The notes beneath the pieces are model-generated. The model saw only the letters and a program-made list of their open reading frames with translations. It was not told the origin of the DNA and made no database searches. The position numbers and the translations under genes are program-made. Below are positions 1 to 6,389 of a stretch of 15,406 nt of DNA, in pieces (positions within the stretch are counted from its first letter, which is position 1; the number at the start of each line of letters is the position of its first letter). Source of the stretch: CAYYKK01 sp964467935 (GTDB lineage: Bacteria > Myxococcota_A > Polyangia > Polyangiales > Polyangiaceae); NCBI GenBank assembly GCA_964467935.1, contig CAYYKK010000165.1, positions 1 through 15,406 of the forward strand, read 5' to 3'.

Positions 1-2
1 CG

Positions 3-1391
3 GCCGACGTCTATTTCGGCGCGCTCCTCCGTCACCTCGGCTGCACGACGACGGCGGCGGACGAGACCCGGCTCATGGGCGACGAGCAGGAGCTGCGCTC
101 GTCGTTCGCCGTGGTCGACGCGGCCTCGCCGCTCGCGCTGCTCGACGCCGCGCGCAAGGGCTTCGGCGTCGGCAAGCCGGTGCGCGAGCGCGTGCGCCGC
201 GTCGCGCGGTTCCTCGCGATGGGGCCGCGCGAGGTCCCGAAGATCTTCGCTGCGCGGTGCGAGGTCGCCGTGCATCTGGCGGCGCGGATCGGGCTCGGCG
301 CGGGCGTGCGGCGCGTTCTCGACGAGGCCTACGAACGGTACGACGGGAAGGGGGCCCCGCACGGAAAGAGAGGGGACGCGATCAGTCCGGCCGCGCGTCT
401 CCTCGGCGCGGCGGAGATCGTCGCCATCTGCGCGCGCCTGCCCGGCGGCGAGGCGATGGCGAAGGATCTGCTCGCGCATCGTCGGGGGACGCAGGTGGAT
501 CCTGCGGTGGTCGATCTCTTCGTCCGCCACTGGGCCGACCTGACGGCGTCGATCCGCGGTGACGTGCGGGGCGCGCTCCTCGCGCGCGAGCCGCGCGCCT
601 CGACGACCGTCGATCTCGACGACGCCGACGTCCTCTCCGAGATGTTCGCCGACTTCGTCGACCTCAAATCGCCATTCACGCTCGGACATAGTCGAATGGT
701 CGCGACGGCGGCGACCGACGCAGCGCGCGAGATGGGGCTCCCCGAGGCGGACCAGGCGCGCCTTCGTCGCGCGGGCCTCCTGCACGATCTCGGACGCGTT
801 GCCGTGTCGAACGCGATCTGGGACAAGCCCGGCCCTTTGACCGACGCCGAGCGCGACACGATGCGCGACCACGCGACCTTCACCGAGCGCATCCTCTCGC
901 TCGCTGCGCCTTGGAAGGAGCTCGCCGTGCTCGCGGCCTCCGACCACGAGCGCACCGACGGCTCGGGCTATCCGCGAAGCGCGCTCGTCGCGAACATCGG
1001 TGTCCCGGCGCGCATCCTCGCGGCGGCCGACGTGTTCTCCGCGCTGGTGACGCCGCGTCCTCACCGCCCAGCGTTCGACGTCGAGAGCGCCACGCGGATC
1101 CTCCGCGAGGAGGCTGCGCGCGGCAGGCTCGATCGCGCAGCGACCGACGCCGTGCTCGCAGGACGAGGCTTGCGCGGCAGAGACAAGCCGCGCCTGCCGG
1201 CGGGGATCTCGGAGCGCGAGCTGCAGGTGCTGCGCCTCCTCGCGAGGGGTCTCGTCGACAAGGAGATCGCGGAGCGGCTCGGGATTTCGCATCGAACCGT
1301 CCACCACCACAACCAGAGCCTCTTCGCGAAGATCGGCGTGAGCACGCGCGGCGCGGCGGCGCTCTACGCCGTGGAGAACGGCCTGCTCTGA
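3..1391 (+). CDS. Tandem HD-GYP-type domain protein with C-terminal LuxR HTH (5' end outside window)
   Basis: The frame is open to the left edge, so the first ATG (75) is internal and the gene is partial; 462 residues are visible. Numbering from ATG 75, residues 200-330 form an HD-GYP domain: H205, the HD pair H237-D238 (LLHDLG), H266, D290-H291-E292, DGSGYP (295-300) and D319. Upstream lies a second, degenerate copy. Before the ATG, 'LLRHLGC' has Leu where the HD Asp belongs, and residues 87-115 (ERYDGKGAPHG) match the GYP region without the Tyr-Pro. Residues about 374-438 are a LuxR/FixJ-type HTH (SERELQVLRLLARG, then DKEIAERLGISHRTV). HD-GYP proteins are usually cyclic-di-GMP phosphodiesterases, and the HTH implies DNA binding, so this is probably a regulator that senses or cleaves a nucleotide signal. 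Two oddities are HDxGK changed to HDLGR and the usual HHE changed to DHE, so catalysis is uncertain. Domain identity is clear; function is inferred. Confidence 0.85.
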   Translation, partial: ADVYFGALLRHLGCTTTAADETRLMGDEQELRSSFAVVDAASPLALLDAARKGFGVGKPVRERVRRVARFLAMGPREVPKIFAARCEVAVHLAARIGLGAGVRRVLDEAYERYDGKGAPHGKRGDAISPAARLLGAAEIVAICARLPGGEAMAKDLLAHRRGTQVDPAVVDLFVRHWADLTASIRGDVRGALLAREPRASTTVDLDDADVLSEMFADFVDLKSPFTLGHSRMVATAATDAAREMGLPEADQARLRRAGLLHDLGRVAVSNAIWDKPGPLTDAERDTMRDHATFTERILSLAAPWKELAVLAASDHERTDGSGYPRSALVANIGVPARILAAADVFSALVTPRPHRPAFDVESATRILREEAARGRLDRAATDAVLAGRGLRGRDKPRLPAGISERELQVLRLLARGLVDKEIAERLGISHRTVHHHNQSLFAKIGVSTRGAAALYAVENGLL

Positions 1392-1396
1392 CCTTC

Positions 1397-1411
1397 CTCC
1401 GGCCTACGGAG
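1397..1411 (+). terminator. Weak hairpin just after the HD-GYP/LuxR gene
   Basis: CTCCG and CGGAG pair around the 5-nt loop GCCTA, starting 6 bases after the stop codon. The stem has only 5 bp and no T-run follows. It could be a weak intrinsic terminator or chance in GC-rich DNA. Confidence 0.2.
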
Positions 1412-1413
1412 CG

Positions 1414-1431
1414 ATAGGCAATCTTGCCGAT
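1414..1431. promoter_or_regulatory. 18-bp dyad upstream of the NTF2-like gene, candidate operator
   Basis: ATAGGCAATCTTGCCGAT is an inverted repeat: GGCAA/TTGCC arms around a 2-bp centre, extended by matching AT/AT at the ends with one mismatch per arm. The 2-bp spacer is too short for a hairpin loop, so binding by a dimeric protein is the more natural reading. It lies about 70 bp before the start codon at 1502, where an operator would sit. No regulator is identified; the LuxR-type protein next door is one possibility. Confidence 0.3.
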
Positions 1432-1501
1432 GTCCCGTCGCTCTCGCGTCCGTAAGGTCGTCCGTGCGTGCCGGTGATGCACGCAGAAGGAAGCCTGACC
1501 G

Positions 1502-1915
1502 ATGGACACCGAGAACCAAAACATCGCATTCGTGAAGGACCTCTACGGCGCGTTCGCGCGCGGCGATCTCCCCTACATCCTGGAGCGCTTCGCGCCCGAG
1601 CTGGAGCACTTCGGCGTCAACGCCGACGGCCGCGCGAAGGCGCCGTTCCACATCTCGGGCAAGACGCGGGCCGACGTGGCGAAGTATTTCGAGGCCCTCG
1701 TCGGGACGATGGAGCCGCTGCGCCTCGAGCCTCAGCACTACGCGGCGGCCGGCGACTACGTGTATGCGACGCTGTATCACGAGTACAAGGTTCGCAAGAC
1801 CGGCAAGGTCCTGTCCCTGAAGAACGGCGTGCATCGCTTCAAGGTGAAGGACGGCAAGGTGGTCGCGTGGATCGCCGCCGACGACACGCAGCTGACGATG
1901 GAGGCGCTCTCCTAG
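1502..1915 (+). CDS. NTF2-like / SnoaL-like small protein
   Basis: The product is 137 residues, normal for the NTF2-like superfamily of small alpha+beta cone-shaped proteins. The N-terminal pattern fits: a helix with 'FVKDLYGAFARGDLPYILERFAPELE', then alternating strands. Near the end comes the typical 'LKNGVHRFKVKDGKVVAWIAADD' segment (about residues 103-128), where many members read HxFxxxDGKIxxxxxxxD. There is no signal peptide or membrane segment, so the protein is cytoplasmic. A purine-rich AGAAGGAAG (about 1485-1493) precedes the ATG by about 8 nt and supports this start. Family members include ketosteroid isomerase-like and polyketide-cyclase-like enzymes as well as non-catalytic ligand binders. 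No specific substrate can be assigned. The gene stands alone between a regulator and a convergent lipoprotein gene. Confidence 0.85.
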   Translation: MDTENQNIAFVKDLYGAFARGDLPYILERFAPELEHFGVNADGRAKAPFHISGKTRADVAKYFEALVGTMEPLRLEPQHYAAAGDYVYATLYHEYKVRKTGKVLSLKNGVHRFKVKDGKVVAWIAADDTQLTMEALS

Positions 1916-1932
1916 TGCGAGCACGACGCCGC

Positions 1933-1957
1933 TCGACCTCGAGATGCTCGGGGTCGA
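1933..1957. terminator. Strong hairpin between convergent genes, candidate bidirectional terminator
   Basis: An 11-bp stem (1933-1943 with 1947-1957) closes on the 3-nt loop ATG. TCGACC pairs with GGTCGA, one T-G wobble follows, and CGAG pairs with CTCG. It sits in the 57-bp gap between two genes that end facing each other, where a shared terminator is expected. No T-run follows on either strand, so termination would not be canonical, which is common in very GC-rich genomes. Confidence 0.5.
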
Positions 1958-1972
1958 ACGGGCGACGTCGAC

Positions 1973-3220
1973 TCAGTTACCGACGAGCCCGTACCAGATG
2001 CTCGAGCGGTCGCCCGACCGCGAGAGAATGGCGAAGGGCTCGCCCTTCAACGATGCGTCCGCGGCGTTCACGGTGATGGTGAGGGTGAGCTTGTCGCCGC
2101 TCTTGCCGGAGGTCTTGTCCCACGCGAACGACAGATCGGTCCCCGTGACGCCCACGTCCGACGCTTCGACGCTCCAGGTCGCGGTGGGGTCGGCGCTCAC
2201 GAGATCGACCTCCACGGCCTTGCTGCTGCCGACCGGAATCTGCACGCCCTCGGTGCTCCACGGCGAGCCGTAGTAATCGACGCTGATGGCGTCCTCGAGC
2301 ACGGGGACGCTCGTGAAGTAGGCACCGGACGGCGCGGGGACGCACGGGTCCTGCCCGGCGGCGGCGGCGGCGTTCGACCAGGATCGTTGAACGGTGAAGC
2401 CGAGATCGGCGGGCGTCACGCCCCAGTCGAGGAGGTATTGGCACATGTCCGCCGTCTCCCCGCCGGTCGCGATCGTCCATGCCGCGTGCGCGTCGTCGGA
2501 TTGACCGTAGGCGGGCGCGGAGTCGACGAAAGGATCGGTCGCGGACTCGACGAGCTCGTGGCTCACCGCCGACGTCGTCGATTGCAGCAGCGTGACGCCG
2601 GGGCCGTCGTAGCCGGGGCATTCGCAGACGACCGAGTAGCTCACGCTGGTGCCGCCGGCGAAGAGCTCGCCATGGTACGCGTCGAAGCTCGGACCGCAGC
2701 ACGGCTCGCCGTCGAGCGTCACCACGGAGCCGACGGGGAAGACGAAGACGTAATTCGTATCGGGGTCCGCCGCGCCCCACGCCGGGGTGGCACCTCCGAT
2801 GTTCGCCTTCAAGAGCTGGGCGACGGCCGCGTCGGTGAGCGTCGCGGGAGGTGCGTCGGAGAGGTGGATGGGCGGCCGCGACGCGAGAGCGCCGACGCCA
2901 TACTCCGACGTCGTCGTCGACCAATACGAGGAGCTCCCGACCGCGGCGACGAAGGCGTCGATGCTCGCTTGGAGCGGGTCGGCGTCGTAGGTGATGGCGA
3001 CGGCCTTCGGGGTCGCGAGCACCGGTCCGCCCAATGCGACGACCTGCGGCGCTTCGAAGCCGCCGGCCGCGGAGGACGTCGCGCCGGTCGTGGAGGTCGC
3101 GGTGGCGCTGCTCGACGTGGCGCTCGACGCGCCGCCCGTGCCGGTGCTCGCTGGATCGCTCGCGCACCCGCTCGCGGCGAAGCAGAGGACGAAGACGACG
3201 AAGTGCGAGGGGACGCGCAT
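1973..3220 (-). CDS. Secreted lipoprotein, EXORDIUM/phi-1-like with HELVE motif
   Basis: The chosen ATG (3220) gives 415 residues. It is preceded by GGAG 7 nt upstream and starts directly with a lipoprotein signal peptide ending in the lipobox AASGC (Cys19); an ATG 30 bases further upstream has no such support. A Ser/Thr/Ala/Gly-rich linker spans about residues 22-54. The body contains 'VAITYDADPL' (about 74-83), paired cysteines (CCGPS, VCECPG), HELVESATDP (221-230) and GETADMC (254-260). Spacing and motifs recall bacterial relatives of the plant EXORDIUM/phosphate-induced-protein-1 family, which keep a 'SHELxEAxTDP...GE(I)xDxC' pattern. The HE motif looks metal-binding but is not a classic HExxH protease site. 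The C-terminal 110 residues look like a separate beta-rich domain. It probably sits on the outer membrane or cell surface. The family match is from memory of motifs, and no enzyme activity can be claimed. Confidence 0.8.
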   Translation of the reverse strand: MRVPSHFVVFVLCFAASGCASDPASTGTGGASSATSSSATATSTTGATSSAAGGFEAPQVVALGGPVLATPKAVAITYDADPLQASIDAFVAAVGSSSYWSTTTSEYGVGALASRPPIHLSDAPPATLTDAAVAQLLKANIGGATPAWGAADPDTNYVFVFPVGSVVTLDGEPCCGPSFDAYHGELFAGGTSVSYSVVCECPGYDGPGVTLLQSTTSAVSHELVESATDPFVDSAPAYGQSDDAHAAWTIATGGETADMCQYLLDWGVTPADLGFTVQRSWSNAAAAAGQDPCVPAPSGAYFTSVPVLEDAISVDYYGSPWSTEGVQIPVGSSKAVEVDLVSADPTATWSVEASDVGVTGTDLSFAWDKTSGKSGDKLTLTITVNAADASLKGEPFAILSRSGDRSSIWYGLVGN

Positions 3221-3238
3221 CGGTGGGCTCCACGGCCG

Positions 3239-3244
3239 AGCGTA
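3239..3244 (-). promoter_or_regulatory. TACGCT -10-like element before the HELVE lipoprotein gene
   Basis: TACGCT on the minus strand fits a TAnnnT -10 consensus and lies 18 bases before the ATG at 3220, with GGAG in between. A start about 7 nt downstream of the hexamer would give a leader of roughly 12 nt. No convincing -35 box was found. The same hexamer precedes genes at 9358 and 11493. Confidence 0.3.
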
Positions 3245-3297
3245 CGGCAAGGCCGGCGCGCGCGGGAGATCGATCGGCGTGGCCCGGCCCGCGGCTC

Positions 3298-3321
3298 GGT
3301 CGAGCGCCGGGTCGAGCGCCG
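3298..3321. repeat. Perfect 12-bp tandem duplication in the lipoprotein upstream region
   Basis: GGTCGAGCGCCG occurs twice in direct succession (3298-3309 and 3310-3321). It lies in the 142-bp gap between the zinc-ribbon gene's stop and the lipoprotein start, about 80-100 bp upstream of the latter. It may be a binding-site pair or a simple slippage duplication. Confidence 0.6.
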
Positions 3322-3362
3322 AGGAGACGGGTCGCGGGGCGCGTCGGGCGGGCGGCCCGAGG

Positions 3363-3656
3363 CTAACGATAGCCGTGCCGGCGTTCGCCGATGCGCCGCA
3401 CGCCGGACTCGGGGACGGACACGAGCGTCTCGAGCATCGACACGACGTCGAGCGCGTACCATTCCTCGAAGCCGCATCCTCCGCAGATCCAGAGCTCGTG
3501 ACGTCCCGCGCGGATCGACTCCTCGTGCCCGGCGAGGTTGAGGGTGATCACCGGCCAAGGCTCGGCCTCGTGCGTCCCGATCACGCGGTGTCGGACGGGC
3601 TGGATGACGTAGAGCACGCGCTCCCCGCATTTGGGGCATTGGCCACTGGCTTTCAT
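3363..3656 (-). CDS. Small two-CxxC zinc-ribbon protein, last gene of the type VI module
   Basis: The 97-residue product has two zinc-knuckle pairs, CPKCG (Cys7, Cys10) and CGGCGFEEWYA (Cys58, Cys61), separated by about 50 residues of beta-prone sequence. The four cysteines are placed to bind one zinc ion. There is no signal peptide or membrane helix, so the protein is likely cytoplasmic. The ATG at 3656 has AGGAGG 12 nt upstream (a long spacing) and lies 19 bp after the stop of DUF2169 protein B on the same strand, so it is probably co-transcribed. I do not recognise a characterised family. Possible roles are a DNA/RNA- or protein-binding accessory factor, or, by operon position only, an immunity protein for cargo of the cassette. 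It could also be an unrelated gene reached by read-through. Confidence 0.75.
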   Translation of the reverse strand: MKASGQCPKCGERVLYVIQPVRHRVIGTHEAEPWPVITLNLAGHEESIRAGRHELWICGGCGFEEWYALDVVSMLETLVSVPESGVRRIGERRHGYR

Positions 3657-3675
3657 GTCGTCACCATACCTCCTG

Positions 3676-4794
3676 TCAGGACGCGCGTGACCACCGAAGC
3701 TCGGCCCGGAGGGTGTCGAGCTGCTCCGCCGAATAGGGCATTGCGACCTCGATTCTCCCCGCCCAAGTCGTGGTGATTCGCCCCTCGTCGATCTCCACGA
3801 GCACGCTCTTCAAGGCCGGGGCGAGCCGTCGGACGCCGGCGCCCGGGAGGCTCAAGGTGAGCGCGGGGACGTCCCCGGGGAGCGCGGTACGGCATTCTCT
3901 CCCCCCCGGTCGAAATCCACGTAGGACGACGCGCTCATCCCCGCGAAGCTGCGCCAGGCCGAGACCCGGCGAAGCGCATTGATAGAATCGATCGTTCAGC
4001 GTCGCGGCGCCGATCTCGGCCGCGGCGATCGCGCGATCGAGGGAGCCGTCGCGGAGCTCCGGGAGGTCGAAGGCACCGACGCCGAGCGCGACGGCGTGCT
4101 GGACGCGGGGGAAGACGAAGCGGTTCAGCGGTCCATATCCCGCCGCGACGGGTCGCGTCGGCCACGCCGCGTGAGGGCGGGGCGCGAGGCTCTCCGCGGT
4201 GATGGGAAAGGACGGGTCCTCCACCTGCGGGGCGAGGGCGCCGTCGAGGCGAGCGAGGTCGCCCGCGACGAAATAGCCGATGCCGAATGGGTTCCTCGGA
4301 TAGATCGGTCGATCGAGGTCGTCCTCGTCGTCGCCGCCACGGCCTCGCGCGGATTGCGCACCGGCCAAGAGGTCCTCGCCGCCGAAGGCGCGGGTCCAAT
4401 CGAGCGGGACGGCGTCGATGGGCTCGGGCTCGGTGAGCGTGAGGCCGTGGGCGGTTCGCTGGAGGGTCCGCCGTCCGAAGACGCGCACCGATTTTCGACG
4501 ATCTCCGACGGCGAGCTCCGTCGAGAGGACACGGTCGTCGCCGTTGCCGACGGCGCTCCCGACGAGGAGGACGTCCGTCGCAGGCTTGAGGAGCGACAGG
4601 TCGTCGGCCTCGAAGAGACCGAGGAGCTCGTGGCCTCTCGCCGCCGGGACGCACGAGCCGAGCGGCTCCGAAGACGGCGCGCCATCCGTCAGTCGGTAGC
4701 TGCGCCGGGCGAGGACGCCGAGCCAGTGCCGCCCGCCTTCGTCGGTGGCGCCGGCTACCCGGCATTCGGGGAACAACGACTCGAAGGCGCTCAT
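3676..4794 (-). CDS. DUF2169 domain protein B (type VI secretion adaptor)
   Basis: The product is 372 residues from ATG 4794. That ATG overlaps the stop of the upstream gene as ATGA (4791-4794), which fixes the start; the frame stays open further upstream but there it is antisense-like noise across the neighbouring gene. DUF2169 hallmarks are visible: an N-terminal 'GVLARRSYRLTDG' strand, 'DWTRAFGGED' near residue 140, 'YPRNPFGIGY' near 175, 'GYGPLNR' near 235, and a C-terminal 'TWAGRIEVAMPYSAEQLDTLRAEL'. DUF2169 proteins are known in Agrobacterium as adaptors that bridge PAAR-type cargo to a specific VgrG. No signal peptide is seen, which fits a cytoplasmic chaperone. This is the second DUF2169 gene in the cassette and the longer one. 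An acidic stretch (GRGGDDEDDLDRP) around residues 160-172 is a local oddity. The family is confident; the partner is inferred. Confidence 0.88.
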   Translation of the reverse strand: MSAFESLFPECRVAGATDEGGRHWLGVLARRSYRLTDGAPSSEPLGSCVPAARGHELLGLFEADDLSLLKPATDVLLVGSAVGNGDDRVLSTELAVGDRRKSVRVFGRRTLQRTAHGLTLTEPEPIDAVPLDWTRAFGGEDLLAGAQSARGRGGDDEDDLDRPIYPRNPFGIGYFVAGDLARLDGALAPQVEDPSFPITAESLAPRPHAAWPTRPVAAGYGPLNRFVFPRVQHAVALGVGAFDLPELRDGSLDRAIAAAEIGAATLNDRFYQCASPGLGLAQLRGDERVVLRGFRPGGRECRTALPGDVPALTLSLPGAGVRRLAPALKSVLVEIDEGRITTTWAGRIEVAMPYSAEQLDTLRAELRWSRAS

Positions 4795-5444
4795 TGGAAG
4801 GCTCGATTCACGTAGGGGCGAATGGCTTTCGGTGGATTGACCATCTTCTCGAAGGCGCTCTTTCCCCATTTGGAGAACGCCTTCTGAGCGAGCTTCGCCA
4901 TCTCTTTGGACGTCTCGCCGAGGTCGTTCATCTCTTTCTCGAGGGGCTTCATCAGCTTGCCGAAGCCCCAGGACCAGGCCCAATCCCATGCCGTGGAAAT
5001 GCCGGCGATCGCGAAGTCGCGCGCCGTCGGCTTCGTGAGCACGGTGCCGAGCGTGAGGGTCGCCCCCGTCGGCATGCTGCGGGGCGCGTCGCAGTTCATG
5101 TTGAGGCCCGCTGGACCCGAGATCGCGCACGCGAGCGGCGCGCCATTGCCTTCGACGCTGTGCACCGCCAGGACCGCCTTCGAGCTCGAGAGCGCGACGG
5201 TCATGAGGAGGCGCGCCGCGCCGATCTCCGTGGCCGGCACGGCGACGTGGGGGACGAGGGCCATGCTGCACCCCTCCTGGAGCATCGGCCACCCATCGGC
5301 GCGAACCGTCGTGGTGCGCTTTCCTGCATAGGCGCTGCCCATGTAGACCGACCCCACCGAATGAGGGACCGGCGCGGGGCTGTCCAAGGGGTGAAAGTCG
5401 ATCCCGACCATGCTCGTGGTCTCTTCGTAGAAGCACGCGCTCAT
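4791..5444 (-). CDS. PAAR-like spike-tip / candidate effector protein between two DUF2169 genes
   Basis: The product is 217 residues with no signal peptide. Both ends are 4-bp ATGA overlaps with the flanking DUF2169 genes, so translation is very likely coupled. Residues 14-70 are Gly/Pro/Val-rich, with 'PLDSPAPVPHSVGSVY' and 'VRADGWPMLQEGCSMALVPH'. This resembles the loop pattern of PAAR-like (DUF4150-type) spike caps, but no clean PAAR repeat is present. A hydrophobic strand region follows (76-110), then 'NCDAPRSMPTGATLTLGTV'. The C-terminal 65 residues differ: a Trp-rich TAWDWAWSWG (151-160), then a Lys-rich amphipathic helical stretch ending near 204. The context (VgrG upstream, DUF2169 on both sides) makes it the best candidate for the cargo mounted on VgrG. 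Whether its C-terminus is toxic, a membrane-interacting tail or structural is unknown. I could not assign a named family firmly. Confidence 0.8.
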   Translation of the reverse strand: MSACFYEETTSMVGIDFHPLDSPAPVPHSVGSVYMGSAYAGKRTTTVRADGWPMLQEGCSMALVPHVAVPATEIGAARLLMTVALSSSKAVLAVHSVEGNGAPLACAISGPAGLNMNCDAPRSMPTGATLTLGTVLTKPTARDFAIAGISTAWDWAWSWGFGKLMKPLEKEMNDLGETSKEMAKLAQKAFSKWGKSAFEKMVNPPKAIRPYVNRAFQ

Positions 5445-6385
5445 CGTTCGCCTCCGTCCTCACAGAGGAGGTCGCGCGGGACGGCGTCGAATGGACAACA
5501 AAAGGAGTGACCGAACGTGCAAAGGATCCGCCCGGCGTCTGCGTCGATGTGGAGGCTCCGGATCGATCCCCCGACGGGCTCTCGCCGGCCGCGGCGCATC
5601 GCGGTGACCCGAATCGGGCTCGTCGGTGCCGTGAACAGCGCGGCGGTCGGCGTGAGTCCCTCCACGCGGATCTCGGTCGCCGGGGCGAGGTCGTCCGCGA
5701 TGTGTCTTCGCGGAGCGTGGTGCGCGAGGATCAAGGGCCCGCGAAAGCCATCGTGGGCGATCTCGTCCTCCGTCGGCATGCGCGCGGCGAACGCGTCGGG
5801 GCAGGGCGCGAAGAGCGCGGGCTCCGGCCGGTCGTCCCACGCGCGGACGAGCTGGTCTTCGTGCTCGATCGACGGCAGGGGCGCGCCCTCTGCTTCGGCG
5901 GCGCTGCGGTAGAAGCCGACGCCCTCTGGGTTGGCCGCGTATCGAGCGAGATAGCCGGGATGCGGTCGACCCTCCGACTCGCCGGGAGGCTCTCGATATT
6001 GTCCGCCGAAGGCGAGCGTCGCGACGAGCGGGGTCGGCTCGAGCGCGAGGGGTTGGCTCGGGCGGAGCTCGGCGTCGCCGCGCCTCCAATGGCGCGCCCC
6101 GAAGACGACGGCGGTGGAGGCGCGGTTCGCGAACGCGAGGCGAAATCGGCGGAATCGATCTCCGCGGCGCTCGGGGACGACCGTGCCGGCCAACGTCACC
6201 GACGCGCCCCAGCTCATGGGGAGCAGCGGGCCGGCGAGATCGTCGATCGGGGTCGGCGTGGGCGCGCGGGTCGTCGCGCCGAGCTCGTAGGTGGCCCGAA
6301 CGAGCACGGCCACGACCATCGTCTCTTCGTCGGCCATGCCGCGGACGACGCGAGGTGAATGAGAGGAGGTGTTTTCGAGGCGCAT
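5441..6385 (-). CDS. DUF2169 domain protein A (type VI secretion adaptor)
   Basis: The product is 314 residues. The start at 6385 is 4 bp after the vgrG stop, with a GA-rich stretch inside the end of vgrG as its likely ribosome site; the stop overlaps the next start as ATGA. It has the DUF2169 pattern: 'ADEETMVVAVLVRATYELG' near the N-terminus, 'PVxPxxWGASVTLAG'-like strands, 'VVFGARHWRR' near residue 97, and a mid-region 'LATLAFGGQYREPPGE'-type segment. It is shorter than protein B and only distantly similar, so the pair is not a recent duplication. Position directly after vgrG fits an adaptor that binds the VgrG end or the downstream cargo. The C-terminus is unusually Cys-rich (CTFGHSFCCPF, then LLC), which protein B lacks. 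Family assignment is good; the division of labour between A and B is unknown. Confidence 0.85.
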   Translation of the reverse strand: MRLENTSSHSPRVVRGMADEETMVVAVLVRATYELGATTRAPTPTPIDDLAGPLLPMSWGASVTLAGTVVPERRGDRFRRFRLAFANRASTAVVFGARHWRRGDAELRPSQPLALEPTPLVATLAFGGQYREPPGESEGRPHPGYLARYAANPEGVGFYRSAAEAEGAPLPSIEHEDQLVRAWDDRPEPALFAPCPDAFAARMPTEDEIAHDGFRGPLILAHHAPRRHIADDLAPATEIRVEGLTPTAALFTAPTSPIRVTAMRRGRREPVGGSIRSLHIDADAGRILCTFGHSFCCPFDAVPRDLLCEDGGER

Positions 6386-6389
6386 TCGA

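Noticed and set aside
4795..5463. Upstream extension of the DUF2169-B frame, making a 595-residue protein
   Set aside because: The extension covers the 217-aa gene in another frame and is Arg/His-rich; the ATGA overlap at 4791-4794 gives a better start and a normal family length.
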